Shown here: positions 1-7,678 of the stretch, piece by piece
Layout: the number at the start of each line of letters is the position of its first letter
Position numbering within the stretch: position 1 is the first letter of the stretch
NCBI GenBank assembly: GCA_964348085.1
Contig: CAYGBI010000102.1
Span: 1-10,291 of the forward strand
Length of the DNA: 10,291 nt
Direction of reading: 5' to 3'
From: VXYL01 sp964348085
GTDB taxonomy: Bacteria > Pseudomonadota > Gammaproteobacteria > Pseudomonadales > Azotimanducaceae
The notes under the pieces: model-generated
Seen by the model: only the letters and a program-made list of their open reading frames with translations
Databases searched by the model: none
What the model was told of the DNA's origin: nothing
Translations under genes and position numbers: made by a program

Positions 1-1636
1 CCAGCGAGCACCATTGCGCCGTCTCGAACGCCCCTGTCAGCAGACGGAGGAACCGCTCGGGCCTCGCCAATTCCATCAGGCCGCCCAGGGACCCTTCCTC
101 GTCCGCCACCGCCACGTAGATCAGAATCCCCGCCATGGGTTCCTTGCCGGTCGCGCAATAGATGCGCTCTTTCAGCGAGGCGGCCGGATACCCCGCCTCC
201 GCCTCCAGCCGGCGGATCAGGATGTGGGCCAACGCATGGCAGAGCAGGAAGCGCGGCGAGACTTCCACCTCGGCACCGAGCAGGCCGGCTCGCTGGACGT
301 ATCGTTGCGCAAAGGCGTCAGCGCGCTCGTGCAGCGCATCGCTTCGCTCCCAGCGTTGCAGTAGCGGCTCGTCGAGAGTGAAGAAGATGCCTTCCCCGTA
401 CAGCTCCATGGCGGGCAGCCAGTCGCTCTCGCGGGCGATGTCCGGCGGCGTCGTGCGCTCACCGCCGGCGCGTCGAAACCCCAACAACACCATGATCTCC
501 TTGAGCTTGTTTACCGCGACCAGACGAGAGACGGCAGCGACGGTCCGGCGTGCGGCCCCGGCCGCCAACGTGCTGCCGACCGCTTGCCAAGCGGCCGTGT
601 GGTGTTCGGTAACAAAGTCCTCGTCTTCCTTGAGATCGGGAATCGGCTCGGTCAATGCTTGGTACTCGCTTCTTAGCAAGTCGCCGCCGGTGATCGCTTC
701 GCCATACAGGGGGTAGCCCGCATCGATCTCCGCCATGGCCTCCTTGATGTCGCCGGGGGCGCAGCCAAATTCGGTAGCGATTCGCCTGATCGCGCCCTTT
801 CGCGCCAAGCGGTTATTCGCGTTCCGTATCCTTTGCTGGTGCCGGGAACTGCCGTAGAGGCGGTCCGTAATCGTCCCGCGGCGGATCCGCGACTCCGGCG
901 GGATGACGAGGGCCGTGCGGCTTACGGCCGAGTGAACCCGCACGTCGTTGATCTCCATTAGCCAAGCGGGAGTCGCCAAAGTCTCGGCCGGAGGCTCGCG
1001 AATCCAAGGCTGCTGCCTACTGTGGGGCGGGAATGGCCATCGTGACGGCAAACCACCGCTCGACTCGCAACGGGTGCATTCAACTTGGCGCCGGCCTGCC
1101 CGTTCGACCAGTTTCAGGTAAGGCGTCCAGTCGGCGCGGCATTGGCGCTGATTGGGATTGCGAGCGTTCGGGTGGGCCAACTCGTGCCAAGGAACATCGG
1201 CCAGATAGCCGTCTTCATGCACCAAGACCCAAGGCGCCTGCTCCAGCTTGCCGCCACATACGCACTTCCCTTGGGTGCTCTCGACCGCGTTCGCTTCAGG
1301 CCCACCGTGTTGAACCTCTTCCCGCTTTCGCCAAGGCGCACGATGCATAAGGCCGCACCCTAGGCAGCGCATCCAAAGCGGGAACCGGTACGCCGGTATC
1401 CAGCCAAGCACCCTCCCGGCCTGCTCCCTAGCGATGGGGGGCTTGCAAAGGGTTTGGGTGATGCCGAGAGCGCTGCGAACCTGATCGACGTAGCGGATCT
1501 CCCGACTCCGGGGATCGCGGCCCCATTCCCGAATGTCCGGCACCACCATCAAGCGGTCCGAATCGCGCACGATCGCGCCGACAGAGCAGTGGCCCAACAG
1601 GTGCGAGAGCCGCACGGAAAGGTAGTCCTCAGTCAA
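1..1636 (-). CDS. drmB: DISARM protein DrmB (DUF1998), partial, runs off the left edge
   Basis: DrmB partners the helicase DrmA in the DISARM anti-phage system; together they form the core DNA-sensing complex. Translating the minus strand by hand gives 545 codons without a stop, to position 2. Residues 91-98 (CLGCGLMH), C125/C127 and C187/C190 look like zinc ligands, and residues 146-155 (ADVPWHELAH) match the usual GHl-DfPW-x-W-x-H region of DrmB. The DUF1998 signature is clear at 466-520: CHALAHILI, GYPAASLKERIY, then ILIYVAVADEEGSLGGL. The final cysteine-rich tail typical of the family would lie outside the window, as would a stop codon. The start is inferred as TTG at 1636: an in-frame TGA lies only three codons upstream, and the only other early start is GTG at 1615. 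GGGGAG lies 11 bases before the TTG, a long spacing. The TTG overlaps the drmA stop by 8 bases, which implies translational coupling. Family assignment is strong; the exact start is less sure. Confidence 0.9.
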   Translation of the reverse strand, partial: MTEDYLSVRLSHLLGHCSVGAIVRDSDRLMVVPDIREWGRDPRSREIRYVDQVRSALGITQTLCKPPIAREQAGRVLGWIPAYRFPLWMRCLGCGLMHRAPWRKREEVQHGGPEANAVESTQGKCVCGGKLEQAPWVLVHEDGYLADVPWHELAHPNARNPNQRQCRADWTPYLKLVERAGRRQVECTRCESSGGLPSRWPFPPHSRQQPWIREPPAETLATPAWLMEINDVRVHSAVSRTALVIPPESRIRRGTITDRLYGSSRHQQRIRNANNRLARKGAIRRIATEFGCAPGDIKEAMAEIDAGYPLYGEAITGGDLLRSEYQALTEPIPDLKEDEDFVTEHHTAAWQAVGSTLAAGAARRTVAAVSRLVAVNKLKEIMVLLGFRRAGGERTTPPDIARESDWLPAMELYGEGIFFTLDEPLLQRWERSDALHERADAFAQRYVQRAGLLGAEVEVSPRFLLCHALAHILIRRLEAEAGYPAASLKERIYCATGKEPMAGILIYVAVADEEGSLGGLMELARPERFLRLLTGAFETAQWCSL

Positions 1637-4600
1637 TGCGCTTCAAACTCCCCGTGCTTTCCACATTGCGCATCGAGTGCAATGTCCGCCACAGGCCCGG
1701 GCGCGAGTCGCCGTGGCTGCAAAGCAGCCGGTCGGCGTTTTTTTCGTTGTCGGGGGATTGGTAATTGAGTCGGCGCTTCGCCTGTTTGCAGCGCTGCGCC
1801 TCGTCGTGCCATTCCCTGACGAGGCGGTCGAGGTGGGAATCCATGTCGCGGGCTGGTTCGGGTTCGAGGTGCGAATACATGCCGCGGGTTCGCCCGGGTT
1901 CGACGACGGCGCGCCGGCAACGCCGCTTCAGCTCGGCGACCACCGCCTCGACCTCCGGCGAGTGTCGATCAAACTCGCCCGCCGATTGGTTCGCCCGCAG
2001 ACCGGCGACGGTATGTCGCAGCGCGATCACCAAGGCGGCGTGCAAGGCGCGGGAGCGAACTTGATAGGTATGGGGCGTGACGCTGCTCGGCTCCACGAAG
2101 CGATAGAAGGACTCGTGATACGGGCGGAAGCTCTCGTAGTGCGACAGGCTCCGGGCCTGATACCGGTAGTAGTTGGCGAACACCAGGCCCGGGATCTCGG
2201 CGCGGCCCACGCGGCTGGTCGCCTGGATGTACTCCGCGGTGGTCAGCGGCTGGCCGTTGACGATCATCAGCGCGAGGCGTGCGACGTCCAAGCCGACGGA
2301 GACCATGTTCGTCGCCAGCACCGCGTCGAGACAATCGTTGTCCTCCCGGGAGTTCGCCAACCGTCGGAAGGTCTCGGCGTTCTCTTGGGCGGTTTGCATG
2401 CTCGTGAGCTGGACGACCTCGGCATTCCCGGGCCGTGCGAAAAAGCCGTTGGACTCCCGGTCGGCGACGCCGCGTTCACCGGCGAGACCAGTGCCGCGCA
2501 AGGCCGCATTCACATCGTCGTGGGGTTCGTCGGCGGGAGTGCTGCCTTCATCGGCGCGGCTGGACCTTCTGGCTTCCAGATGCTCCTCGACGAGCCATCC
2601 ACCGAAGTCGCGTACATCGGTGACGAAGGCGTTGTGACTGTTGCCCACGCCCCTAAGGCTGCCGTGATAGACCACTTGGGTCCACCATGCGTCGAGCAGC
2701 GCGTCCCGATCCCGGTCCTCGCCGAAGATCGTCGGCGGCGCCAAGAGCAGCGCGGCGGCGAGCGGCGCCAGACAATGCTGTTGATCGAGCAAGGGCGCCA
2801 GATACCCCACATAGAGGCGTCCGGGACGCTCAGTATCGGTGCGGGCGAAGTAGGAATCGTCGCAAGACAGGCCCGGCGGTGGAAAAACCGCCAGATCCCG
2901 CGCATACAGGTGCCGCACCTGTTCACTCGCCATGCGGATGGTCGCGGTGGAGGCGATGTACTTGGGGCGAACCCCGCGCCGGGTAAGCAGGGTATCGAAG
3001 CCCGCTTCGTACAGCCCCGCCACCGAGCCCAAGGCACCCGTGACCAGATGCAGTTCGTCTTGGATGACCAGTTCCGGCGGGCGCGAGGGTGGACGCAAGC
3101 TTGTGCCCGCCCCGAAGAACCTCCCGGCCCGTTCCTCCCAAGCGACGCGGGCGAACTTGTCGATGGTGCCGATCAGCAGCGACGGCGGATTCTTGTAGAG
3201 CGCCTCGTCCACCACGTTGCAGGGCAGCGGGCGGTCATCCGCACCGAATTCGCAATCGCCATTGACGCAGTGGAAACGGAAGTCGCTTTCCGTGGCGCGA
3301 TAGCCGTGCGTCGCGTCGAATGGCGACTGGCACCAAGGACAACCCCTCAACAGCAAGTCGTGCCGCGCCGCCGGCACCCCCGCCCGGATGTCATCCACGA
3401 GCTTCATGGCCTGATCGAACCGGTTGGGGCTGCTCGCGCCGCCCACCCATATGCCGATAGCGATGGGTTCCTCGCCGAGCCTCGCGGGATTCTCTCGGCG
3501 AATCAATTCCAAGGCGCACATCATGCGCGCCGCCCGTTCGAATTGCTGCCGGGTCAGCAGACGCAGCGTGTAGCGCATGAAGGCCGCGGTGCCACCGCCG
3601 GTGTCGGGGTACTTCAATCGGCGCCAGACGATCAGGAACGCGATCAGACCTAGGTACGCTTCCGTCTTGCCGCCGCCGGTCGGGAACCAGATCAGGTCCA
3701 GCACGTCTCGAAAATCGTCGCCTTCTCGGATCGCGGATTCCATGACCGTAAGCAGGAAGGCGAGCTGGAAGGGACGCCAGCGATAGTCGCCATCGTCGGT
3801 TTCCTTGCCGTTGATGCGGTCGGCCTGACGCATCTGCTCGAACATCGCCCGGTTGGCCAACCGAAACGACTCGGCCGCGAGCCGGTTGGTGCGGAGCAGC
3901 TCGATGCAGCGCCGCATGCGTTCGCGGGCGACGTCCATCCTCTTGCAGATGCGTTGCGCGGCGCCCCGCTCGCGGGCGTCCGAGAACTCGGAGGCGTTAG
4001 CGCGCTGCTGGCGGATCCAGTCGGCGTACCCCGAGCAAAAGCGCACCAGCTCGTCGTGCATGGGGGCATCGGCGAGGTAACGGAGTTCAAGAACCCCGTC
4101 GTCTCCGCCGGTGTCGACCGTCATCATCGGCGCCTCCGCCTGGGGCATGAACTCGGATTGGATCCGCCGAGTGCAGCCCGGCGCCACGTCCCAGTCCACC
4201 GCTGCGCCGTGACCGACGGCGTAGATGCGCCGGTCCCGGTACTGGAGTTCGAGTTCCTGCTCCTCCTCGGTGAGCAGGCTCGGATCGACCCGGGGATATT
4301 CGACCAGATTCCCAGCTTCGATGGCGCACTCGATCCGTGCTTCGAACAGGGACTTCTCCACCCGGTCTACGGTTCGTTGCCGCCCCGCGAGGTTGCCACC
4401 GAGCTGGTTCCGATTGAACAGCGTGACGGTGAGAATGACGCCGTCCCGATGCGGCCGAGCGCGAATGTCGATGCCGGCGCGGCCTTGCCAGATCGGTTCG
4501 CTTGTCGCGTCGCCTCTCGACCAAGTCAGGGCATGCTCCTCAAGCATCGTTCTCTCGTAACGGGGCGACCGAAACCGTCCCGTCTCGCCGCGCTCGCCGG

Positions 4601-4970
4601 CGCCATCCTTATAGATGGCGGCGGACGCGGTGATCGAGAGCCGCACATCGCCCCGAACGCAGCAGGAGAATCCAACCGAAGAGGGCGGGACGTACCGCCG
4701 CCGACGCGCCGGTTGCACCAATGTCCGGTCTTCCGGTTCGTCGCCAGCGAGCGCCTCCTCGTCTTCGTCTTCGAACTGATCCGGCTCGGAACCGCTCTCT
4801 TGGCTTACCGAGGCGGGATCGATCCCGGACGCGCCGGGTTCGACGGGATGCAGCACGCCCGTCGGATAGCGCTCCAGCGGGGACATCGACAGGGAGCCTT
4901 CTTGGGCGGGCCCGACGAGTTGTCGGCGCAACCAATCCACGAGCCGCTTCCGAGCTTCGAGGTAGATCAT
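1629..4970 (-). CDS. drmA: DISARM helicase DrmA
   Basis: DrmA is the SF2-type helicase/ATPase of DISARM, acting with DrmB on incoming phage DNA in the cytoplasm. The 1113-residue protein is of normal family length. The N-terminus (LVGPAQEGSL..PLERYPTGVL, about 18-40) is family-typical and is followed by an acidic stretch (about 58-82). Walker A is PTGGGKTEAY (430-439). The Walker B/DEAD-like box is QDELH (637-641), in the family context PELVIQDELHLVTGALGS. Motif III is STATI (674-678). The C-terminal RecA lobe has ATNMVSVGLDV (886-896) and QATSRVGR (916-923). C544/C547 and C568/C573 look like an inserted zinc ribbon. The C-terminus (LHSMRNVE) is also typical. A 12-residue tandem duplication lies at about 1025-1048. 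The ATG start is 23 bases after the upstream regulator's stop, with only a weak GC-rich ribosome site. The alternative, a generic DUF1998-associated helicase, is made unlikely by the DrmB neighbour. Confidence 0.93.
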   Translation of the reverse strand: MIYLEARKRLVDWLRRQLVGPAQEGSLSMSPLERYPTGVLHPVEPGASGIDPASVSQESGSEPDQFEDEDEEALAGDEPEDRTLVQPARRRRYVPPSSVGFSCCVRGDVRLSITASAAIYKDGAGERGETGRFRSPRYERTMLEEHALTWSRGDATSEPIWQGRAGIDIRARPHRDGVILTVTLFNRNQLGGNLAGRQRTVDRVEKSLFEARIECAIEAGNLVEYPRVDPSLLTEEEQELELQYRDRRIYAVGHGAAVDWDVAPGCTRRIQSEFMPQAEAPMMTVDTGGDDGVLELRYLADAPMHDELVRFCSGYADWIRQQRANASEFSDARERGAAQRICKRMDVARERMRRCIELLRTNRLAAESFRLANRAMFEQMRQADRINGKETDDGDYRWRPFQLAFLLTVMESAIREGDDFRDVLDLIWFPTGGGKTEAYLGLIAFLIVWRRLKYPDTGGGTAAFMRYTLRLLTRQQFERAARMMCALELIRRENPARLGEEPIAIGIWVGGASSPNRFDQAMKLVDDIRAGVPAARHDLLLRGCPWCQSPFDATHGYRATESDFRFHCVNGDCEFGADDRPLPCNVVDEALYKNPPSLLIGTIDKFARVAWEERAGRFFGAGTSLRPPSRPPELVIQDELHLVTGALGSVAGLYEAGFDTLLTRRGVRPKYIASTATIRMASEQVRHLYARDLAVFPPPGLSCDDSYFARTDTERPGRLYVGYLAPLLDQQHCLAPLAAALLLAPPTIFGEDRDRDALLDAWWTQVVYHGSLRGVGNSHNAFVTDVRDFGGWLVEEHLEARRSSRADEGSTPADEPHDDVNAALRGTGLAGERGVADRESNGFFARPGNAEVVQLTSMQTAQENAETFRRLANSREDNDCLDAVLATNMVSVGLDVARLALMIVNGQPLTTAEYIQATSRVGRAEIPGLVFANYYRYQARSLSHYESFRPYHESFYRFVEPSSVTPHTYQVRSRALHAALVIALRHTVAGLRANQSAGEFDRHSPEVEAVVAELKRRCRRAVVEPGRTRGMYSHLEPEPARDMDSHLDRLVREWHDEAQRCKQAKRRLNYQSPDNEKNADRLLCSHGDSRPGLWRTLHSMRNVESTGSLKRID
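1830..1901 (-). repeat. 36-bp tandem duplication inside drmA
   Basis: Positions 1830-1865 and 1866-1901 are adjacent direct repeats identical at about 29 of 36 bases. They encode two 12-residue copies near the DrmA C-terminus that share the pattern P-x4-x-M-x-SHL-(E/D), with 7 of 12 residues identical. The frame is kept. This looks like an old in-frame duplication in a linker before the last conserved segment. No function can be assigned. Confidence 0.7.
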
Positions 4971-4993
4971 GGCCCGGCCGGCACAGGGGCGGC

Positions 4994-6349
4994 TTATGCG
5001 CGGCGAGGGCCGCGTTTGCGCGTGCCGCGGCGGGGAATGTCGAGGCGTTGGCGACGTTCCCAGAGGCTTTTGCGGCTGATGCCCAACTCGCTCGCGAGCT
5101 CCGTCTCCGTAAGTCGGTCTTGATTGTCGAGCACGAAACGCACGAAGTAGCTTTCCAAGCTGCTGGATGCCTCCGACTTGGCCTCGACCAAGGGCTTCGC
5201 TCCGCGTCCGGCATCAATAGCCAACAGGCCGGCGTCTATGGTTCTGCTGCGGCAGAGAATGACGGCGCGTTCCACCGCATTCGCCAATTCACGCACATTG
5301 CCCGGCCACGCGTAGCGACGCATGGCCGCCAAGGCATCCGCCGAGAAGGCCAAGTCGCGCTTGTTGAGCTTGGCGGACTCATCTTTCAGAACGGCAACGG
5401 CGATCGCCACGACATCCTCGCTGCGGTCGCGCAACGGCGGCACCGCGAGCGAGACGGCGCTTACGCGACAGTAGAGCTCCTCGCGGAAGCAGCCGTTGGC
5501 GACGAGTTGCTCTAGGTCTTGGTGCGTGGCGGCGATCACCCGCAGGTCCAAGCGTCGTTTGCCGGCGCGGCCGGGCAGTTCCACTTCGCCGTCCTTGAGA
5601 AAGTGCAGCAAACGATCTTGCGCGGGTGCCGACAGATCACCAATCTCGTTGAGGAACAGGGTGCCGCCGTTGGCGGCATCGGCCAGCCCTTGCCTGCCGG
5701 CGCTGGCCGCGCCCGACTGTCCGCCGGCGCCCGCCCGCTCGTCGCCGAACAACTCCGCTTCAATCAACGCCTCGGGAATGGCTGCGCAATTCACCGCAAT
5801 CATGCGCGCACGGTGGCGGCTGCTGGCCGCGTGCAGCGCCCGGGCGACCAGTTCCTTGCCGGTGCCGGACTCGCCTCGGATCAGCACCGTGGTATCGGTT
5901 GCGGCGACGGCGCGCAAACGACGAAAGAGGTCGCGCATCGGTCGGCAGTCGCCGATCATCGACGCGAAGTTGTTGCGCCCGGCGGCCGGCGCCTCGCCGG
6001 CGGCGCGCCGGACGGCAGCGGACAGCGCAGCGGCGGTAAACGGGCGCGGGACGTAATCGGCCGCGCCGCGGCGAGTACACTCCACCGCGTCGCGAATGCT
6101 CGGGTTGTCGGCCACCACGACCACCGGCGCGACCACAGCGAGGGCGATCAGGTCGCCGGCGTCGAGCAATGCGGCGTCGACGACGATGGCCGCCAAGCCG
6201 GCGCATTCGGTGCGCCGCGCTGCGGCGAGGTCCACCGCCAGACAGACTCTGAACTCGGCGAGCGCGTCTCGCAGCTCGCGCCGACGAGACTCCTCGCCCT
6301 CGACAACGAGAACCGAAAGCGGTGCGAGATCAAGCGCCATGGGCACCAT
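4994..6349 (-). CDS. NtrC-type AAA+ transcription regulator with degenerate receiver, in the cbrB position
   Basis: This 451-residue DNA-binding regulator has the NtrC layout: receiver-like domain (about 11-115), AAA+ domain (about 128-365) and Fis-type helix-turn-helix (about 410-440, ELASELGISRKSLWERRQRL). Walker A is GESGTGKE (159-166), and WPGNVRELANAVERAV (348-363) is the usual sensor II region. Several key residues differ from the family. The GAFTGA loop that contacts sigma54 is missing; residues 206-217 read GAGGQSGAASAG instead. Walker B reads LFLNEIG rather than LFLDEIG (N234). In the receiver D58 is kept, but the acidic pair is changed (G18, E19), the switch Thr is Ala80 and the conserved Lys is Arg102. 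It probably does not activate sigma54 polymerase in the classical way and may not be phosphorylated; it could act as a repressor or sigma70-type regulator, as TyrR does. In Pseudomonas the place after dksA-gluQ is held by cbrA-cbrB; no kinase gene is present here. ATG 6349 is used; ATG 6340 is an alternative start. Confidence 0.88.
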   Translation of the reverse strand: MVPMALDLAPLSVLVVEGEESRRRELRDALAEFRVCLAVDLAAARRTECAGLAAIVVDAALLDAGDLIALAVVAPVVVVADNPSIRDAVECTRRGAADYVPRPFTAAALSAAVRRAAGEAPAAGRNNFASMIGDCRPMRDLFRRLRAVAATDTTVLIRGESGTGKELVARALHAASSRHRARMIAVNCAAIPEALIEAELFGDERAGAGGQSGAASAGRQGLADAANGGTLFLNEIGDLSAPAQDRLLHFLKDGEVELPGRAGKRRLDLRVIAATHQDLEQLVANGCFREELYCRVSAVSLAVPPLRDRSEDVVAIAVAVLKDESAKLNKRDLAFSADALAAMRRYAWPGNVRELANAVERAVILCRSRTIDAGLLAIDAGRGAKPLVEAKSEASSSLESYFVRFVLDNQDRLTETELASELGISRKSLWERRQRLDIPRRGTRKRGPRRA

Positions 6350-6353
6350 GTTA

Positions 6354-6388
6354 GCCTACGGTGTAGGCATTGGCTTACACGGTAAGCC
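6354..6388. promoter_or_regulatory. Two tandem palindromes before the regulator gene, possible operator or leader hairpins
   Basis: 6354-6368 is a perfect dyad, GCCTAC-GGT-GTAGGC. 6372-6388 is a second, GGCTTAC-ACG-GTAAGCC. Their centres are 19 bp apart, and both fit GCYTAC-N3-GTARGC. They fill most of the 25 bases between the gluQRS stop (6375-6377, inside the second dyad) and the regulator ATG at 6349. Neither is followed by a T-run on either strand, so a Rho-independent terminator is unlikely. Tandem binding sites for an autoregulating dimer, such as the adjacent Fis-type regulator, are a natural reading. RNA hairpins limiting access to the weak ribosome site are an alternative. A third, mutually exclusive pairing exists between 6361-6368 and 6373-6380. 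The structure is seen; the role is inferred. Confidence 0.6.
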
Positions 6389-7295
6389 CGACGAACCCCG
6401 CTAGCGTCCTCGCCTTCGGCACGAGGCTCATGTGCCAATGTCGCACGGCCCAGTCGAGCATGATGTCTACACTCTCCTGCGGCGGTTCAAGACCGATCAG
6501 CGAAAGCACGGCGGCGATGTTGTGCCGGGCTGTGCGGTCGTCGACCCTAGTGACCGCATTGCGCTTCGAAAGCTTGACCCCGGAAGACTCGACTATGACC
6601 GGCAAGTGGCCGTAGCTTGGCGGCGTCAAGCCAAGCCTGTCGATGAGGTGCAACTGACGGGGAGTATTGTCAAGTAAATCAACGCCCCGAACGACATGCG
6701 TGACGCCCATGAGCGCATCATCGACCACCACGGCGAGCGGATAGGAGGCCATGTCGTCACGCCGCCAGACGATGAAATCCCCCACCTCGGCGGCGACATC
6801 CTGCGCGAATCGGCCCTGCACGCGATCCTCGAAAACGTAGCGCGGTGTGCGCTTCGAGACGTGGATGCGCACCGCGTTGCCGGCTCGGGGGAGGCGCAGT
6901 TCGCGGCATGTGCCGGGATAACGAGCGCTGCCGCGCAGGGTTTTGCGTGTGCAGCGGCAGGCGAAGCAGCGGTCTTCCAGCTTACGCAGAGCAGCTCGAT
7001 AATGCTCCGCATGATCGCTTTGATACCAAACCGGACCGTCCCACCAAAGGCCGTGCGCCGCCAAGCTCGCGAGGATGGACGTCTCGGCATTTGCGGCCAC
7101 GCGAGGACGGTCGAGATCGTCGATGCGTAACAGCCAGCGCCCCCGATTCGCCCGGGCATCCAGCCAAGAGGCGGTCGCCGCGAGCAAAGAACCTAAGTGC
7201 AACGGCCCCGACGGGGTCGGCGCGAAACGTCCCGTGTAGGGCGGGTGCGACGATTCGGTATGGGTCGCCGGCGCTAACGTTCTCGTGCCCGACAC
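6375..7295 (-). CDS. gluQ: Glutamyl-Q tRNA(Asp) synthetase
   Basis: GluQRS activates glutamate and attaches it to queuosine at the wobble position of tRNA(Asp). It is a truncated paralogue of the GluRS catalytic domain without an anticodon-binding domain. The 306-residue product starts its core with YTGRFAPTPSGPLHLGSL (HIGH-like motif near residues 31-35), followed by RIDDLDRPR. The zinc site is intact: CRC (113-115), Y126 and C130 in YPGTC. KLSKRN (241-246) is the KMSKS-like motif. The frame stays open upstream to TTG 7406, but that extension is encoded by the repeat array and is not expected in the family. GTG 7295 gives the usual length, with a short leader before the catalytic domain. Another GTG lies at 7370, inside the repeats. 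No clear Shine-Dalgarno is visible. The gene lies downstream of dksA on the same strand, as in E. coli, where the two are co-transcribed. Confidence 0.93.
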   Translation of the reverse strand: MSGTRTLAPATHTESSHPPYTGRFAPTPSGPLHLGSLLAATASWLDARANRGRWLLRIDDLDRPRVAANAETSILASLAAHGLWWDGPVWYQSDHAEHYRAALRKLEDRCFACRCTRKTLRGSARYPGTCRELRLPRAGNAVRIHVSKRTPRYVFEDRVQGRFAQDVAAEVGDFIVWRRDDMASYPLAVVVDDALMGVTHVVRGVDLLDNTPRQLHLIDRLGLTPPSYGHLPVIVESSGVKLSKRNAVTRVDDRTARHNIAAVLSLIGLEPPQESVDIMLDWAVRHWHMSLVPKARTLAGFVGLTV

Positions 7296-7527
7296 CGGCC
7301 GTGGCGACGGGACGCTGGCGCCACAAAAGCCGTTGCCTATGGCACCGCCTTTTGCTCCAGCCCAAGCCACCCTATCACTCCGGCGCCGCCTTTCGCCCCA
7401 ACCCAAGCCGCCCTATCACTCCGGCGCACTTCGCGGCTGACGCCGCCAAGTCCCACGCACTGCTAGCGCCACGAAGGCCATCGCCTTCCGGCGCCGCCTT
7501 TCGCCCCAGCCCAAGCCGCTCTATCAC

Positions 7528-7567
7528 TCCGGCGCACTTCCCGGCTGACGTCGACAAGTGCGACGGA
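7528..7567. other. Homologous hairpin in the middle repeat unit
   Basis: The left arm TCCGGCGCACTT (7528-7539) pairs with AAGTGCGACGGA (7556-7567) at 11 of 12 positions. Compared with the copy 108 bp to the right, one T-A pair has become C-G by changes on both arms. The inner stem is CGGC/GTCG, which keeps pairing through a G-U wobble. The leftmost copy (7420-7459) retains only 8 of 12 outer pairs, although its inner stem is longer. Confidence 0.7.
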
Positions 7568-7635
7568 CTGCTAGCGCCACGAAAGCCGTCGCCTCACGGC
7601 GCCGCCTTTCGCCCCAGCCCAAGCCGCTCTATCAC

Positions 7636-7675
7636 TCCGGCGTACTTCCCGGCTAACGCCGCGAAGTACGCCGGA
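7636..7675. other. Long hairpin in the repeat unit next to dksA
   Basis: The left arm TCCGGCGTACTT (7636-7647) pairs perfectly over 12 bp with AAGTACGCCGGA (7664-7675). Inside is a second short stem, CGGC/GCCG, closed by a TAAC loop. On the minus strand the hairpin begins three bases after the dksA stop. No T-run follows on that strand, so it is not a standard intrinsic terminator. It may protect the dksA mRNA 3' end or modulate readthrough into gluQRS. Confidence 0.75.
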
Positions 7676-7678
7676 CTG

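Noticed and set aside
1..1628. drmB as a frameshifted pseudogene, because no long closed frame is obvious in this stretch
   Set aside because: Codon-by-codon reading of the minus strand from 1636 to position 2 shows no stop or shift; the gene simply continues past the window edge.
1677..3653. 658-codon open frame on the plus strand opposite drmA
   Set aside because: It is antisense to conserved helicase motifs, has no recognisable domain, and long antisense frames are common in GC-rich coding DNA with strong third-position bias.
3954..5123. 389-codon plus-strand frame across the drmA start and the regulator end
   Set aside because: It is a shadow of two well-supported minus-strand genes, with low-complexity Arg/Ala/Pro-rich translation and no family match that I recognise.
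7636..7675. Rho-independent terminator of dksA
   Set aside because: The stem is strong, but no T-run follows on the minus strand, so only a structural or readthrough-modulating role is proposed.
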